64,000 nucleotides of DNA from Deinococcus fonticola (GTDB lineage Bacteria; Deinococcota; Deinococci; Deinococcales; Deinococcaceae), in assembly GCF_004634215.1 (NCBI RefSeq), contig NZ_SMMH01000009.1:1-64000 (forward strand), given 5' to 3'. The notes below the pieces were generated by a model. It was given only the letters and a program-made list of their open reading frames with translations, searched no databases and had not been told where the DNA came from. Shown here one piece after another: positions 53,433 to 62,431 of this stretch (its first letter is position 1; each line of letters opens with the position of its first letter). A program made the position numbers and the translations under genes.

Positions 53433-54713
53433 CTATTCCCCGGCCGGGGGGTTGGGTTTCATGTTCGCTATGGCCAGGAGAAGTTCGGGGGGCATTTCCT
53501 CGTCGTACAGGTCGCGCCAGGTTTCCCCGTCGAAGGTAATTTCGGACTCGATGAAAGTCTGCGAGAGGGGATCCGGGTCTTCCAGGGCGTCTTTCGCCAG
53601 GTCGAGGCGCACGGCCACAGGGACGGGCCACTCGCCGTTCTCGGTGAGGCCTGACTCCGTGCCGCTCTGCTGTGCCTGAAAGGTGTCGCGCATCACGTCC
53701 CGCGTCCAGCTGGCCCACTTTTCCGGGTCGCCAGCACCGGTGGCACTGCGGAGTTCAGCCCGGATGCGCTCCTCCTGACCGGCGGGAATGTCCTCTTGTT
53801 CGTCCCATTCGACGCGGCCATCGGCGTGCACCACTGCCGAGACAGTTTCCATGTTCAGCATCTCGGAGAAAGCCTGAAGGAAATCGTCCTCGACCGGTTC
53901 GGCGTCCGGATCGTCGTAACTGAGCCACGTTTCGCCGTCCAGCGAGTACATGGGGTCGACCAGCGGGTAGATTTCGTATCCGCCGCGCACCGACAGCAGG
54001 CCGCGCGTCGGGTTCTGCAGGGGCGCAATGTGGCGCAGCTCGAAGAAGGTGCGGCGTACGGCGGGCGCTTCGCCCTCGGGCACGAGTTCGGCGTGGTACT
54101 TGGCCCACAGGTCGGGCGTGCTGCCGTGCCACTCGCGGGCCATGTCCTCCAGAATTTCCAGGGCTCCGGCCGGCGGTTCGGGTTCCACGTCGATGCGGCC
54201 CTCGGCCCAGTGCTCCACACTGAACTGACCGATGGTTTCGCCGTCGATGCCGAAAGCGGGGTTCTCGTCGATGATGCGGCGCACGCGGGCGGCGTCGCGC
54301 ACGGGGGGCAGGGACTCCCACTTTTTCCCGTCCATGGAGTGGCGTTGCTCGCGCAGGCGCACCACCCCGCCGGGAATCCCCAGCGCGGGGCCGTCCACCT
54401 CGGCGGGCGTGCGGTTCAGCACCACTTCGCCGGTGATGCGGCGCAGCGGCGGCACGGGAATCTGCTCGACATCCTGCGCGTTATACAGCCGGCCCTGATA
54501 CTTCCCAGCGAAGACCAGCGCGGTGCGGTACTCGCTGGCCCAGGCGTTCCCCGCCAGTTGCGTGCTTTCCAGCGCCTGAAGGGTCGCCTCACGCAGTTGC
54601 GGATCTTCCGGCCCGCGAATCAGCGTGGCCTTCGCCTCGGCGGTCAGTTCGGCCTCGAAGGGAAAAATGGTGGGCATCAGGCCCAGTTGCTTGCGTCGTT
54701 TGGCTTCACCCAT
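53433..54713 (-). CDS. Protein of unknown function, leu-cluster paralogue B
   Basis: A 426-aa soluble protein with no signal peptide or membrane helix. It is related along its length to the gene upstream (54706-55959): both have an early AWASEYR-type motif, IPVPPLRR, a GRIDVEPEPPAGALEILED segment, and GYEIYPLVDPMYSLDGETWL. Four to five copies of an (S/A)xDGxxW hairpin occur (SMDGKKW, SLDGETW, HADGRVEW, TFDGETW). The first residues (MGEAKRRKQLG) resemble a nucleic-acid-contacting tail. GGAGG precedes the ATG, which overlaps the previous gene by 8 nt. Function unknown. Confidence 0.8.
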   Translation of the reverse strand: MGEAKRRKQLGLMPTIFPFEAELTAEAKATLIRGPEDPQLREATLQALESTQLAGNAWASEYRTALVFAGKYQGRLYNAQDVEQIPVPPLRRITGEVVLNRTPAEVDGPALGIPGGVVRLREQRHSMDGKKWESLPPVRDAARVRRIIDENPAFGIDGETIGQFSVEHWAEGRIDVEPEPPAGALEILEDMAREWHGSTPDLWAKYHAELVPEGEAPAVRRTFFELRHIAPLQNPTRGLLSVRGGYEIYPLVDPMYSLDGETWLSYDDPDAEPVEDDFLQAFSEMLNMETVSAVVHADGRVEWDEQEDIPAGQEERIRAELRSATGAGDPEKWASWTRDVMRDTFQAQQSGTESGLTENGEWPVPVAVRLDLAKDALEDPDPLSQTFIESEITFDGETWRDLYDEEMPPELLLAIANMKPNPPAGE

Positions 54714-55959
54714 GAGTTCCTCCTGTCAGGTCATTCTCTTCTTCATCTTCGTCGTCGCCCAGTCCGAACAGCGGGTCGAGGTTCACCCAGCTCACGCCGT
54801 CCAGACTGACCGCCGTGGGGGCGTAGGACTGGTCCAGCATGCCCGGCGCGGCGCTCAGCAGTTGCTTCATCACCTGCATTCTGACGGCCACCGGCGCCCC
54901 CGCCCAGCCTTCCGGCGCGAGTTCCGCCATGCGCTCGTCCCAGAGCGCGGCCTCCCCTGCCCCGGTCGTGCGCCGCAGGCTCTGGCGCAGCGCCTCGGCG
55001 TGCTCGGCGTCGATGTCCCCTTCGGCCCACTCGACGCGCCCGTCGGCGTGAACGGTCACGGGCGCGGCGTGCATCTCGAACAGGCTGGACAGCATGCCGA
55101 AGGGGTCTTCCCCATCCTCATCGTCGCTGGACTCGCCGGACAGCAGGGCGCTCAGCGCTTTCACGGGGTCGTCCTCGGCCTGCACCGGCGCGGCCACTTC
55201 CGGCGCCGCGTCGGCCTCCGTTTCATCGGCTTCGATGGGGTATTTCAGCCATTTCTTTCCGTCGGCGCTGTACTCCAGCGGCACCAGCGGCCAGAATTCG
55301 AACCCGTACTGGCGCGCAAACGGCGGGTTGGAAGGCGCGAACAACGGAGCCAGTCGACGAACCTCGAACGTGCTCCGCTTGGCCTCCGGCAGGACGTTCA
55401 CCGGGCCGCCCAGCACCGCGTGACGCTCCTTCCAGGCAGCATTTCCGTCACCATTCAGCGCCTGCACGACGCTTTCCAGCAGTTCCAGCAACTCGCCCGG
55501 CGGATCCGGTTCGATGTCGATGCGGCCCTGACGCCACTGCAGGGCGAAGAAGCGCCCGACCGTCTCGCCCGACAGCGCGAACGCCGGGTGCCGGGATTCC
55601 TCGCGCGCGTCATCCACCCTCGGGAAGGGTTGCCACTCCTCACCATCGAACGAGAGGGCGCCCGTAGAAATGGTCACGTCGTTGCCTTGCACCTCCCCCT
55701 GAAAGCGCCGCCAGTGCGGCACGGGAATGGCCTGCACGTCCTCCAGGGTCGCCACCACTTCCGGCGCAGCGCCGGAAAGAAGCGCCTGGGAACGGTACTC
55801 GGCGGCCCATGCCTCGCCAAAAGGCTGCGACTGCGCCAGCACCTGCACCACCTTGCCCTGCACCGCCTCGTCGTCCGGCAGGCCGCTCAGGTGCAGGCGT
55901 CCGTCCGTTTCGAGGGTCGCCTCGAACGGGTAAGCAGGCTCGAAAGAAAGATTCGCCAT
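54706..55959 (-). CDS. Protein of unknown function, leu-cluster paralogue A
   Basis: A 417-aa soluble acidic protein. Regions shared with paralogue B include FGEAWAAEYRSQAL, DVQAIPVPHWRRFQGEVQ, WRQGRIDIEPDPPGELLELL, GFEFWPLVPLEYSADGKKWL and HADGRVEWAEG. An Asp/Glu-rich insert (ESSDDEDGEDPFG) and an acidic C-terminus (GLGDDEDEEEN) are unique to this copy. No known domain is recognised. ATG 55959 is the first Met of the related region; a start 30 nt upstream is possible. It is downstream of leuC and co-oriented. Confidence 0.8.
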   Translation of the reverse strand: MANLSFEPAYPFEATLETDGRLHLSGLPDDEAVQGKVVQVLAQSQPFGEAWAAEYRSQALLSGAAPEVVATLEDVQAIPVPHWRRFQGEVQGNDVTISTGALSFDGEEWQPFPRVDDAREESRHPAFALSGETVGRFFALQWRQGRIDIEPDPPGELLELLESVVQALNGDGNAAWKERHAVLGGPVNVLPEAKRSTFEVRRLAPLFAPSNPPFARQYGFEFWPLVPLEYSADGKKWLKYPIEADETEADAAPEVAAPVQAEDDPVKALSALLSGESSDDEDGEDPFGMLSSLFEMHAAPVTVHADGRVEWAEGDIDAEHAEALRQSLRRTTGAGEAALWDERMAELAPEGWAGAPVAVRMQVMKQLLSAAPGMLDQSYAPTAVSLDGVSWVNLDPLFGLGDDEDEEENDLTGGTHG

Positions 55960-56181
55960 GACCGGTAGTTTCGCACAGCCACGCAGCACAGCAACTTAGA
56001 GCCAGACCAAAAACTGGAAGACTACCCGGAACAGCTCCCGCCTTAGCACTGACGGCAAGCAAGACATGACCCGGCCAGCCCGGTGACTGTTCACATTGAT
56101 CGTGAAGCTGGAACGACACGGCAAAGGCCGCGAGTCCCAGGGTTTTCCCCATCACTCACGGCCCAGGGCTGAGGCTTGCTC

Positions 56182-57477
<1,296 letters not shown>

Positions 57478-57523
57478 CGTGCCCAGAGTCTATCGCCGGG
57501 TTCTGTGGACGTGGGAGGAGAGG

Positions 57524-58381
57524 TTAGACGGCTGAGTCCTCGCCGACAGCCTCCAGCCTGTACCCCCGCTTGCCTTCGACAAGTCTGGCAAAGGGTACGT
57601 TGGGATCGTGCGGGGTGCAGATAATGGCCCCCTGCTCGTGCCAGAGCGGCAGGTACTTCTTGCGGGTTTCGAGACAGGTGACGGGATACAGGTCGAAGCC
57701 CATGACGTAGGGGTAAGGGGCGTGCGCGGTGGTGGCAATCAAGTCAGCGGTGTAGACGAGGGTTTGCCCTTCGCTATGCAGAACGACGCCCTGCTGACCG
57801 AGGTTGTGGCCGGGCAGGGGCAAGACGGTCACGCCGGGAACAATCTCGGTTTCGCCTTCCACCACGTCGAACAGGTCGGCTTCCATGATGGGCACGAAGG
57901 TCTCAGGGACGTAGCTGGCGCGGCTGCGTTCGTGGGTGTGCGTGGCGTCGTGCAGTTCCTGGCGCTGCACGATGTAGCGGGCGTTGGGGAAGGTGGGTTC
58001 GCCGATCAGGTTGGTGTTCCGTCCGCAGTGGTCGAAGTGCAGGTGCGTGTTGATGACGTAATGGATATCGTCGGGCGACAGCCCAAGTTCGCCCAGGCCC
58101 CGGAAGGTGGTTTCATCGCGCTCGACGGCGTACATCTGGTCGAATTTTTCGCCGCCTCTGTCCCAAAAGCCTGTATCCACCAGGATGTTCCGGCCACCCA
58201 GCTGGATGAGCAGGGGGTTGCTGCGCAGCTGGATGCGGTTGTCCTCGTCGGCAGGCGCGACTTTCTCCCACAGGACTTTGGGAACGCTGCCGAACATGCT
58301 GCCGCCGTCCAGGCGAAAAAGGCCGTCTGTGAGGGAATAAACGTCCGCCGCGCCGACGCGCTTATGTTGAAGCCAGGGCAT
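57524..58381 (-). CDS. MBL-fold metallohydrolase, YtnP-like (lactonase type)
   Basis: A 285-aa metallo-beta-lactamase-fold protein. Metal ligands: NTHLHFDHCGRN (HxHxDH), His in LPLPGHNLGQQGV, Asp in YTADLIATTAHAP, and the last His in CTPHDPNVP. This order and the 280-aa size match YtnP/AHL-lactonase-type enzymes. Substrate uncertain: N-acyl homoserine lactone degradation is one option. The ATG is 6 nt after TAAAGT, so leaderless; it diverges from the MFS gene. Confidence 0.9.
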   Translation of the reverse strand: MPWLQHKRVGAADVYSLTDGLFRLDGGSMFGSVPKVLWEKVAPADEDNRIQLRSNPLLIQLGGRNILVDTGFWDRGGEKFDQMYAVERDETTFRGLGELGLSPDDIHYVINTHLHFDHCGRNTNLIGEPTFPNARYIVQRQELHDATHTHERSRASYVPETFVPIMEADLFDVVEGETEIVPGVTVLPLPGHNLGQQGVVLHSEGQTLVYTADLIATTAHAPYPYVMGFDLYPVTCLETRKKYLPLWHEQGAIICTPHDPNVPFARLVEGKRGYRLEAVGEDSAV

Positions 58382-58387
58382 CTGTTC

Positions 58388-58440
58388 ACTTTACGGGAAC
58401 AGGCTGAGGTAAAACGATTCAGTAGGCAGCGCGGTACAGT
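58388..58440. promoter_or_regulatory. Divergent leaderless promoters, MBL hydrolase and MFS genes
   Basis: TAAAGT (58393-58388, minus) is 6 nt before the MBL ATG and TACAGT (58435-58440, plus) is 7 nt before the MFS ATG. The 66-bp gap leaves room for shared control. Confidence 0.6.
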
Positions 58441-58447
58441 AACCCGC

Positions 58448-59656
58448 ATGAGAACAGCCGCCCCGCCCGACGCGAATATTCTGGGCCGGGTCTGGCGGCT
58501 GCCGCACGTGCCGGCGCTGACCCTGTCGGTCTTTATGCTGGGCTTCGGGCTGTCGATGGCGATGCCGTACATGTCGCTGTTCGGCGTCAAGGCGGTGGGC
58601 ATGACGCCGCTGCAACTGGGGGTCTTCCTGACCCTGAACGCGGTGAGCGCGGTGCTGGTCGGCACGCGACTGGCCCGCTGGTCAGACCGCTGGACGCGGC
58701 GTAAACCGCTGGTGCTGGTCACGCTGGCGGCGGGACTGACGGCTTACCTGCTGCTGAGCGGCGTGCGGTCTTACCCGGGCGTGGTGGCCACTGGCCTGAT
58801 CTTCATGGGCACAGCGGCGGCGGCTTTTCCACAGGTGTTCGCGTTTGCGCGGGTCAGCCTGACGGGTGCGCCGGGTGACCTGCCCGAGCGGGCCGTGACG
58901 GTGCTGCGGTCAGTGTTCAGCCTGGCGTGGGTGGTGGGGCCGGGGCTGGGGGCAGCGGTGCTGGCCAAATGGGGATTCCAGGGCACCTTCGTGGTCACGG
59001 CGGCCTGTTTCGTGCTGGCGGCCCTACCCCTGCTGAGCGTGCCGGAAAAGCAGCCACCCCGCCACAGGGCCGCGCCCGCACAGGCCGCCACCACGCCGGC
59101 ACCCACTGGGAAACTGGTGTGGTGGGTGGCGCTGGCCTTCGTGCTGTATGCCACCAGCATGAGCATGGGCATGACCATGTTCCCGCTGTTCATCACGGAG
59201 ACGCTGCGCGGCAGCGAGGGGCAGGTGGGTTTTCTGGTGGGCCTGTGCGCCCTGCTGGAAATCCCGGTGATGCTGGCGCTGGCCACCCTGCGCGGGCTGC
59301 CCGGCACGCAGAAACTGGTTAAGGGCGCGTTCCTGCTGTTCGCCGTGCATTTCGCGCTGATCTACTTCTCCAGTGGCCTGCCGCTGCTGGTCACCACCCA
59401 GGCCATCCGGGCGGCGGTGCTGGCGGTCACCGCGGGCCTGGGCATGCTGTATTTTCAGGAACTGATGCCGGGGCGTTTCGCGGCCGCCACCACCATGTTC
59501 GCCAACACCAGCGCGGTGGGCGGCATGCTGGCGGGCATCCTGTCCGGCGCGGCCGCACAGTGGTTCGGGTACCGCGCCGTCTTTCTGCTGTGCGCCGCCT
59601 TGACCTTCGGCGGGTGGATGGTTATGCAGTTCATCGTCAAGCGTCAGGCCGACTGA
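58448..59656 (+). CDS. MFS transporter, sugar-efflux (SetA) like
   Basis: A 402-aa twelve-helix transporter. First helix VPALTLSVFMLGFGLSMAMP; the loop 2-3 motif is RLARWSDRWTRRKPLVLV, and the second half starts near KLVWWVALAFVLYATSMSMG. The YMSLFGVKAVGMTPLQLG segment and FALIYFSSGLPLLVTTQAIR resemble sugar efflux transporters of the SetA group. Substrate is not readable. ATG 58448 is 7 nt after TACAGT; the frame extends far upstream antisense to the MBL gene and is not coding there. Confidence 0.88.
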   Translation: MRTAAPPDANILGRVWRLPHVPALTLSVFMLGFGLSMAMPYMSLFGVKAVGMTPLQLGVFLTLNAVSAVLVGTRLARWSDRWTRRKPLVLVTLAAGLTAYLLLSGVRSYPGVVATGLIFMGTAAAAFPQVFAFARVSLTGAPGDLPERAVTVLRSVFSLAWVVGPGLGAAVLAKWGFQGTFVVTAACFVLAALPLLSVPEKQPPRHRAAPAQAATTPAPTGKLVWWVALAFVLYATSMSMGMTMFPLFITETLRGSEGQVGFLVGLCALLEIPVMLALATLRGLPGTQKLVKGAFLLFAVHFALIYFSSGLPLLVTTQAIRAAVLAVTAGLGMLYFQELMPGRFAAATTMFANTSAVGGMLAGILSGAAAQWFGYRAVFLLCAALTFGGWMVMQFIVKRQAD

Positions 59657-59681
59657 TTCAGCTTAGATAGAGAGGCAGCAG

Positions 59682-59912
59682 GCCCTGACCCCGTCGGTCA
59701 GGGCAGGGGTAAAGGGTCGGAGGATAGACCTTTTCTGTTGGCACAGTGAAAAGGCCTGAGGAGTTCGCGGCCCGAACGACACCTGTCCTCAGAGAGCACG
59801 TGAACACATAACCCATCCAGCCACGAACTCCTTAGCTCCCGTTCAGCTTCCCGGGGCTTCTTGGGCAAATGATACGACTCCGCAAAATAGCTTGCGCATC
59901 CAAGCTATTTTT
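59682..59912 (+). ncRNA. Structured intergenic RNA with terminator, possible switch
   Basis: The 59657-60045 region has no supported gene but many stems: GCCCTGACC/GGTCAGGGC (59682-59704), CCTTTTC/GAAAAGG (59729-59754), CTGAGGA/TCCTCAG (59756-59792, with inner GTTCG/CGAAC) and a terminator AAAATAGCTTG/CAAGCTATTTT + T (59884-59912). CTGAGGAGTTCG (59756-59767) can instead pair with CGAACTCCTTAG (59824-59835) over 12 bp, so two folds compete. No known RNA family is recognised. The first stem may simply terminate the MFS gene. Confidence 0.45.
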
Positions 59913-59937
59913 CCGAACGGAGTGAGAAGGAGAAAAT

Positions 59938-60006
59938 ACGGGTCTGAACTCTATTCCGCCCATCCGGGAACAGCACCCGAATGGGCTCCACGCCGTCCAG
60001 ACCCGT
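59938..60006 (+). other. Long stem-loop upstream of the EAL protein gene
   Basis: Outer stem ACGGGTCTG (59938-59946) / CAGACCCGT (59998-60006), 9 bp, and inner stem GCCCAT-c-CGGG (59958-59968) / CCCG-a-ATGGGC (59976-59986), 10 bp with one mismatch. It lies 29 nt before the -10 box TATCAT (60035-60040), so it may be DNA-level regulation (cruciform or operator) or the leader of an upstream transcript. Confidence 0.45.
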
Positions 60007-60045
60007 ATGAGGTCTTGCGCCCACCGCAGGCCGCTATCATTGGAC

Positions 60046-60126
60046 ATGGCAGTGGCGAGCGCAGTGAGAGGGGCGCAGAAGATTGCGCGCCACGGGTGGC
60101 GGTCAGGCGGGCCTGATGCCCCCTGA
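60046..60126 (+). CDS. Possible 26-aa leaderless leader peptide
   Basis: TATCAT (60035-60040) is 5 nt before an ATG that opens 27 codons ([20 protein letters not shown], then GGPDAP and stop). Its stop lies 8 nt inside the downstream EAL gene if that starts at ATG 60116. This would couple the two. No conserved domain; low confidence. Confidence 0.3.
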   Translation: MAVASAVRGAQKIARHGWRSGGPDAP

Positions 60127-62371
60127 CCACCGCCTGGGCCAGCTCGTCCTCTCGGCGGTGCTGGGGCTCGTTTTTATGGCGCTGTTTATTGCCCTGCAAT
60201 GGGTTTCCTTCCGGTTTCGGGACGCTGGCGGCATCTCGCTGTGGTACCTGCCGGCGGGCCTGGGCGTCGCTTACCTGCTGCGGTTCGGGCGCTGGAACGT
60301 GGGCTGGGTCTTCGTGGCGATTGCCGGAGCGGGCTGGCTCCAGTCGCCTGTTGCGGTCAATCACCTGGCGGCACTCTTCGGCACGGCCGCCGCCTGGCTG
60401 GGCGCCGAACTCCTGCGGAAGTGGCCGGGGTGGAACGCCGGGAACCTCACCGTGCAAGAAGCTCTGGCACTGCCGGTGGTCGCGGCGCTTGCGGGGGGCG
60501 TCTCGGCGCTGGCTGTGCCTTACCTCGCTTTTTCAGGCGACCTGAATATTCCGTCCTGGCCGGCCATCATGCTCGACTGGTGGATCGGGGACGCGGTGGG
60601 CGTAATCGTCCTGGCACCGCCCCTGCTGCTGCTTCCTGTAGCGCTGCGCCAGACGCGGCTGTGGCGCAGTCGGCTGCCCTGGGAATGCGTGTGGCCCCTG
60701 CTGGCGGTGCCGCCCATTGCCGTGATGGTGTTCACGGTGGCCGCTCCGCTGGGGCTGCAACTGTATTTCCTGTGTTTTATCCCGCTGCTGTGGCTCGCCA
60801 TCCGTTCAGGCCTCACCGCCGCCGTGACCGGAAGTGTGCTGACCAACCTGTGCGTGGCGCTGCTGGCCTGGCATGCGCAGCTGGCACACGCCAATCTGCT
60901 GAGTTTGCAGCTCCTGGTGGCCACCCTGACCCTGACCATGCTGGTCGTGGGCGCTGGCAGCACCGAGCGGCAACGTGACCGCGCCCGGCTGGCCCGACTG
61001 GCCCTGACGGACGTCCTGACGGGTCTGCCGAACCGGCACGCCTTTCTGGACGAGCTGCGCCGGCAGCTTCACCCCGTCGCCGCTGCCCACCGGCCCGACG
61101 AGGAGCTGCTGGTCGTGGCGCTGGACATCAGCCGGCTGAAATGGGTGAACGACACGCTCGGGCAGGCCAGCGGCGACCAGATGCTGCTGACCTTCGCCCA
61201 CCGACTTCAGGCCGCCACGTCTCACGGGGATCTGACGGCCCACGGGAATCTGGCGGCCCGCCTGAATGGGGGCACCTTCGCGGTGGTGTGCCGTCATGGG
61301 CGGAGAGCGCACCGCGAAACCCTGGCGGCGCTGCGGGCGTCCCTGAGCGCTCCCTTAACCGTCGATAGCCAGGAACTGAACCTGCCGTTCATCTGTGGCG
61401 CGGCCCCGGCTACGCCCGGGGTAACGGCCGAGGGGCTGATGCAGCGGGCCGAGGAAGCGCTGGCCACCGCGCGTCAGACGGGCCAGGATACCGTGCTGGA
61501 CGCGGCCCCTGTGGCGAACGCGGGCGGCGTTCAGGAGAACTACCCGGCCCTGCAGTGCGAACAGGACTTGCGGCGGGCCCTGGAGCGGGGCGGCCAACTG
61601 GAGCTGTACTACCAGCCTCAGTTCGCGCTGGGGACGCTGCACATCACGTCCTTCGAGGCCCTGATTCGCTGGAATCACCCGGAGCGCGGTCTGGTGTCCC
61701 CGGCGGAATTTCTGCCGGTGGCCGAGCGCACCCGGCTGATCATTCCGCTGACCACCTGGGTGCTGCACGAAGCCTGCCGCCAGCTGGCGGTATGGCTGGC
61801 CCGGCCCGGCGGGCAGCACCTGCGGATCGCGGTGAATATCTCCCCCGGTTATCTGCACAACGGCCTTTTGCAGCGCGATGTCGAGGCCGCCCTGGCCGCA
61901 GCGGGCCTGCCGGGAAACCGGCTTGAACTCGAATTGACAGAAAGCAGCCTGCTGCTCGATCCGGCCCGCGCCAATGAGCTGCTGGGGCCGCTGCAGGCCC
62001 AGGGGGTGCGGCTGGCGCTGGACGATTTCGGCACCGGGTACTCCAGCATCCGGCACCTGCGTGATTTTCAGGTCAGCAACCTGAAGATTGACCGCTCGTT
62101 CGTCCGGCAGATCTGCGTGGATGTCCTCGACCGTCGCCTGGTGACCGCGCTGACGGCGCTGGGGCACGAACTGGGCACGAGCGTGGTGGCCGAAGGAGCC
62201 GAAACGATGGACGCCGTGGCCTGCCTGCGCGAGGCGGGATGCGACATCGTGCAGGGCTACGCGCTGGGCCGCCCTATGCCAGCGGCCGCCGCCACCAGAA
62301 TACTGGGGCATGAAGAAATGATTAAGAGTGAGGAACGTGCTGAAAGAGAGAGATCACAAAGAGAGAGATGA
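60116..62371 (+). CDS. MASE1-GGDEF-EAL protein, probable c-di-GMP phosphodiesterase
   Basis: A membrane c-di-GMP protein of about 751 aa. Residues about 10-285 form eight or so helices of a MASE1-like sensor ([39 protein letters not shown]). The GGDEF domain (about 300-455) has the linker [13 protein letters not shown] but its active site reads NGGTF (about 384-388), so cyclase activity is unlikely. The EAL domain (about 480-735) is intact: [11 protein letters not shown] (Glu near 514), [34 protein letters not shown]. It should hydrolyse c-di-GMP. Start is ATG 60116, or TTG 60083. Confidence 0.88.
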   Translation: MPPDHRLGQLVLSAVLGLVFMALFIALQWVSFRFRDAGGISLWYLPAGLGVAYLLRFGRWNVGWVFVAIAGAGWLQSPVAVNHLAALFGTAAAWLGAELLRKWPGWNAGNLTVQEALALPVVAALAGGVSALAVPYLAFSGDLNIPSWPAIMLDWWIGDAVGVIVLAPPLLLLPVALRQTRLWRSRLPWECVWPLLAVPPIAVMVFTVAAPLGLQLYFLCFIPLLWLAIRSGLTAAVTGSVLTNLCVALLAWHAQLAHANLLSLQLLVATLTLTMLVVGAGSTERQRDRARLARLALTDVLTGLPNRHAFLDELRRQLHPVAAAHRPDEELLVVALDISRLKWVNDTLGQASGDQMLLTFAHRLQAATSHGDLTAHGNLAARLNGGTFAVVCRHGRRAHRETLAALRASLSAPLTVDSQELNLPFICGAAPATPGVTAEGLMQRAEEALATARQTGQDTVLDAAPVANAGGVQENYPALQCEQDLRRALERGGQLELYYQPQFALGTLHITSFEALIRWNHPERGLVSPAEFLPVAERTRLIIPLTTWVLHEACRQLAVWLARPGGQHLRIAVNISPGYLHNGLLQRDVEAALAAAGLPGNRLELELTESSLLLDPARANELLGPLQAQGVRLALDDFGTGYSSIRHLRDFQVSNLKIDRSFVRQICVDVLDRRLVTALTALGHELGTSVVAEGAETMDAVACLREAGCDIVQGYALGRPMPAAAATRILGHEEMIKSEERAERERSQRER

Positions 62372-62431
62372 CATCGGCTACCCTGCTGCAGGAACGTCTG
62401 TCTTCCCCGCATGACGTGACCACGGAGACAC

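Noticed and set aside
59457..60083. c-di-GMP riboswitch upstream of the EAL protein gene
   Set aside because: The stems and the conserved GEMM-type sequences do not match either known c-di-GMP riboswitch class; only generic structure is visible.
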